Shown here: positions 23,242-23,870 of the stretch, in pieces
Numbering within the stretch: the stretch's first letter is position 1
How the letters are laid out: each line of letters starts with the position of its first letter
Assembly: GCA_003450735.1 (NCBI GenBank)
Contig: DMEZ01000055.1
Location: forward strand, 185,314-209,183
Reading direction: 5' to 3'
Source of the DNA: Elusimicrobiota bacterium
Lineage (GTDB): Bacteria > Elusimicrobiota > Elusimicrobia > UBA1565
DNA: 23,870 nt
Notes under the pieces: generated by a model
What the model saw: only the letters and a program-made list of their open reading frames with translations
Database searches by the model: none
Told to the model about the DNA's origin: nothing
Translations under genes and position numbers: made by a program

Positions 23242-23870
23242 ATGGAACTCGTCGAAGTCCTCAAGCAGGCCGTCAGCGCCGGCGCCAGCGACATCCACCT
23301 CGTCATCGGCAAGCCGCCCATGATGCGCCTCGACGGCGCCATGCAGGAGATCCCCGGCTTCTCCGTGATCTCGGCCGACGACTCCAAGCGCCTCATCTAC
23401 TCGATCCTCTACGAGGAGCAGCGGGCCCGCTTCGAGGAGAACTGGGAGCTGGACTGCTCCTTCGCCGTGCGCGGCTTCGCCCGCTTCCGCGTCAACGTGC
23501 TCCTGCAGAAGAACGGCGTCGAGGCGGTCATGCGCGTCATCACGACGAAGATCCCCACGCCCGAGCAGCTGCGCCTGACCGCCGCCATCACGGGCTTCTC
23601 GGACCTGCCTCGCGGGCTCGTCCTGGTCACGGGCCCGACCGGCTCGGGCAAGTCGACCACGCTCGCCTGCGTGATGGAGCTCATCAACCAGAAGGAGCCC
23701 TGCCACATCCTCACGGTCGAGGACCCCATCGAGTTCGTCTACGAGTCCAAGCAGAGCATCTTCCGCCAGCGCGAGGTCGGCCAGAATACCAAGAGCTTCG
23801 CCGCGGCGCTCAAGAGCGCCCTGCGCCAGGACCCCGACGTCATCCTGGTCGGCGAGATGCGCGACCTCGA
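23242..23870 (+). CDS. pilT: PilT-type type IV pilus retraction ATPase, partial (3' end beyond the window)
   Basis: The first 209 residues are visible. They start MELVEVLKQAVSAGASDIHL, the PilT N-terminal pattern, with GKPPMMRLDG after it. Walker A is GPTGSGKST (131-139), the Asp box is TVEDPIEF, and Walker B is DPDVILVGEMRD. The His box lies beyond the edge. PilT hexamers power pilus retraction and twitching motility at the inner membrane. GGAG lies 7 nt before the ATG. The gene is the last visible member of the plus-strand cluster. It could be PilU rather than PilT, because that distinction relies on the missing part. Confidence 0.93.
   Translation, partial: MELVEVLKQAVSAGASDIHLVIGKPPMMRLDGAMQEIPGFSVISADDSKRLIYSILYEEQRARFEENWELDCSFAVRGFARFRVNVLLQKNGVEAVMRVITTKIPTPEQLRLTAAITGFSDLPRGLVLVTGPTGSGKSTTLACVMELINQKEPCHILTVEDPIEFVYESKQSIFRQREVGQNTKSFAAALKSALRQDPDVILVGEMRDL

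Overview
The window is chromosomal bacterial DNA from a very GC-rich genome with densely packed genes. The native genes include an alpha-2-macroglobulin-like secreted protein, an S46 dipeptidyl-peptidase, a NadD-YqeK fusion, a LytR_C protein, a PilT ATPase and single-domain response regulators. Together with the strong G/C third-position bias they fit a diderm, free-living lineage. A high-GC Elusimicrobiota-like organism is my best guess, but it is an inference and was not tested by any search.

Layout. (1) Positions 1-5039, minus strand: a large alpha-2-macroglobulin-family gene cut by the left window edge, then a translationally coupled CheY-like regulator and CheC-like protein. (2) 5149-6174: a Cupin_5 (DUF985) gene convergent with purE. 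(3) 6196-15167, minus strand: a block of visibly lower GC and different codon use. Read in its own direction it encodes a small transposase-type HTH protein, an AAA_21 ATPase, a DUF4276 TOPRIM-like protein, a truncated mod start with a nested 31-codon ORF, a membrane-inserted KAP-like P-loop ATPase, and a type III restriction-modification pair (Mod and Res). The adjacent genes overlap by ATGA or lie within about 10 nt, so the block looks like one polycistronic defence operon. It ends 21 nt before purE. (4) 15247-18639, plus strand: an S46 peptidase, then a response regulator-htpX operon with its own promoter and a strong hairpin terminator. (5) 18695-19867, minus strand: a DUF1015 gene. It is divergent from (6) 19924-23870, plus strand: a secreted protein of unknown function, the nadD-yqeK fusion, a LytR_C protein and pilT (cut by the right edge), all tightly spaced.

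The most interesting part is region 3. A two-gene ATPase plus TOPRIM effector module, preceded by a tiny HTH protein with the fold of an IS630 transposase N-terminus, is welded to a second, membrane-associated ATPase and a complete type III R-M system. A second, truncated copy of the mod 5' end sits exactly at the junction. This suggests that one module inserted into, or recombined at, a mod gene start. Whether the block is one composite system or two adjacent systems cannot be decided from sequence alone.

Other points of note are an apparently leaderless divergent promoter pair (19868-19923), PurE with Ala at a normally invariant active-site His, NadD with HxAH instead of HxGH, and a methionine-rich bait region in the macroglobulin. 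No rRNA, tRNA, CRISPR array or complete insertion sequence was seen, and no gene-free stretch exceeds 300 bases.
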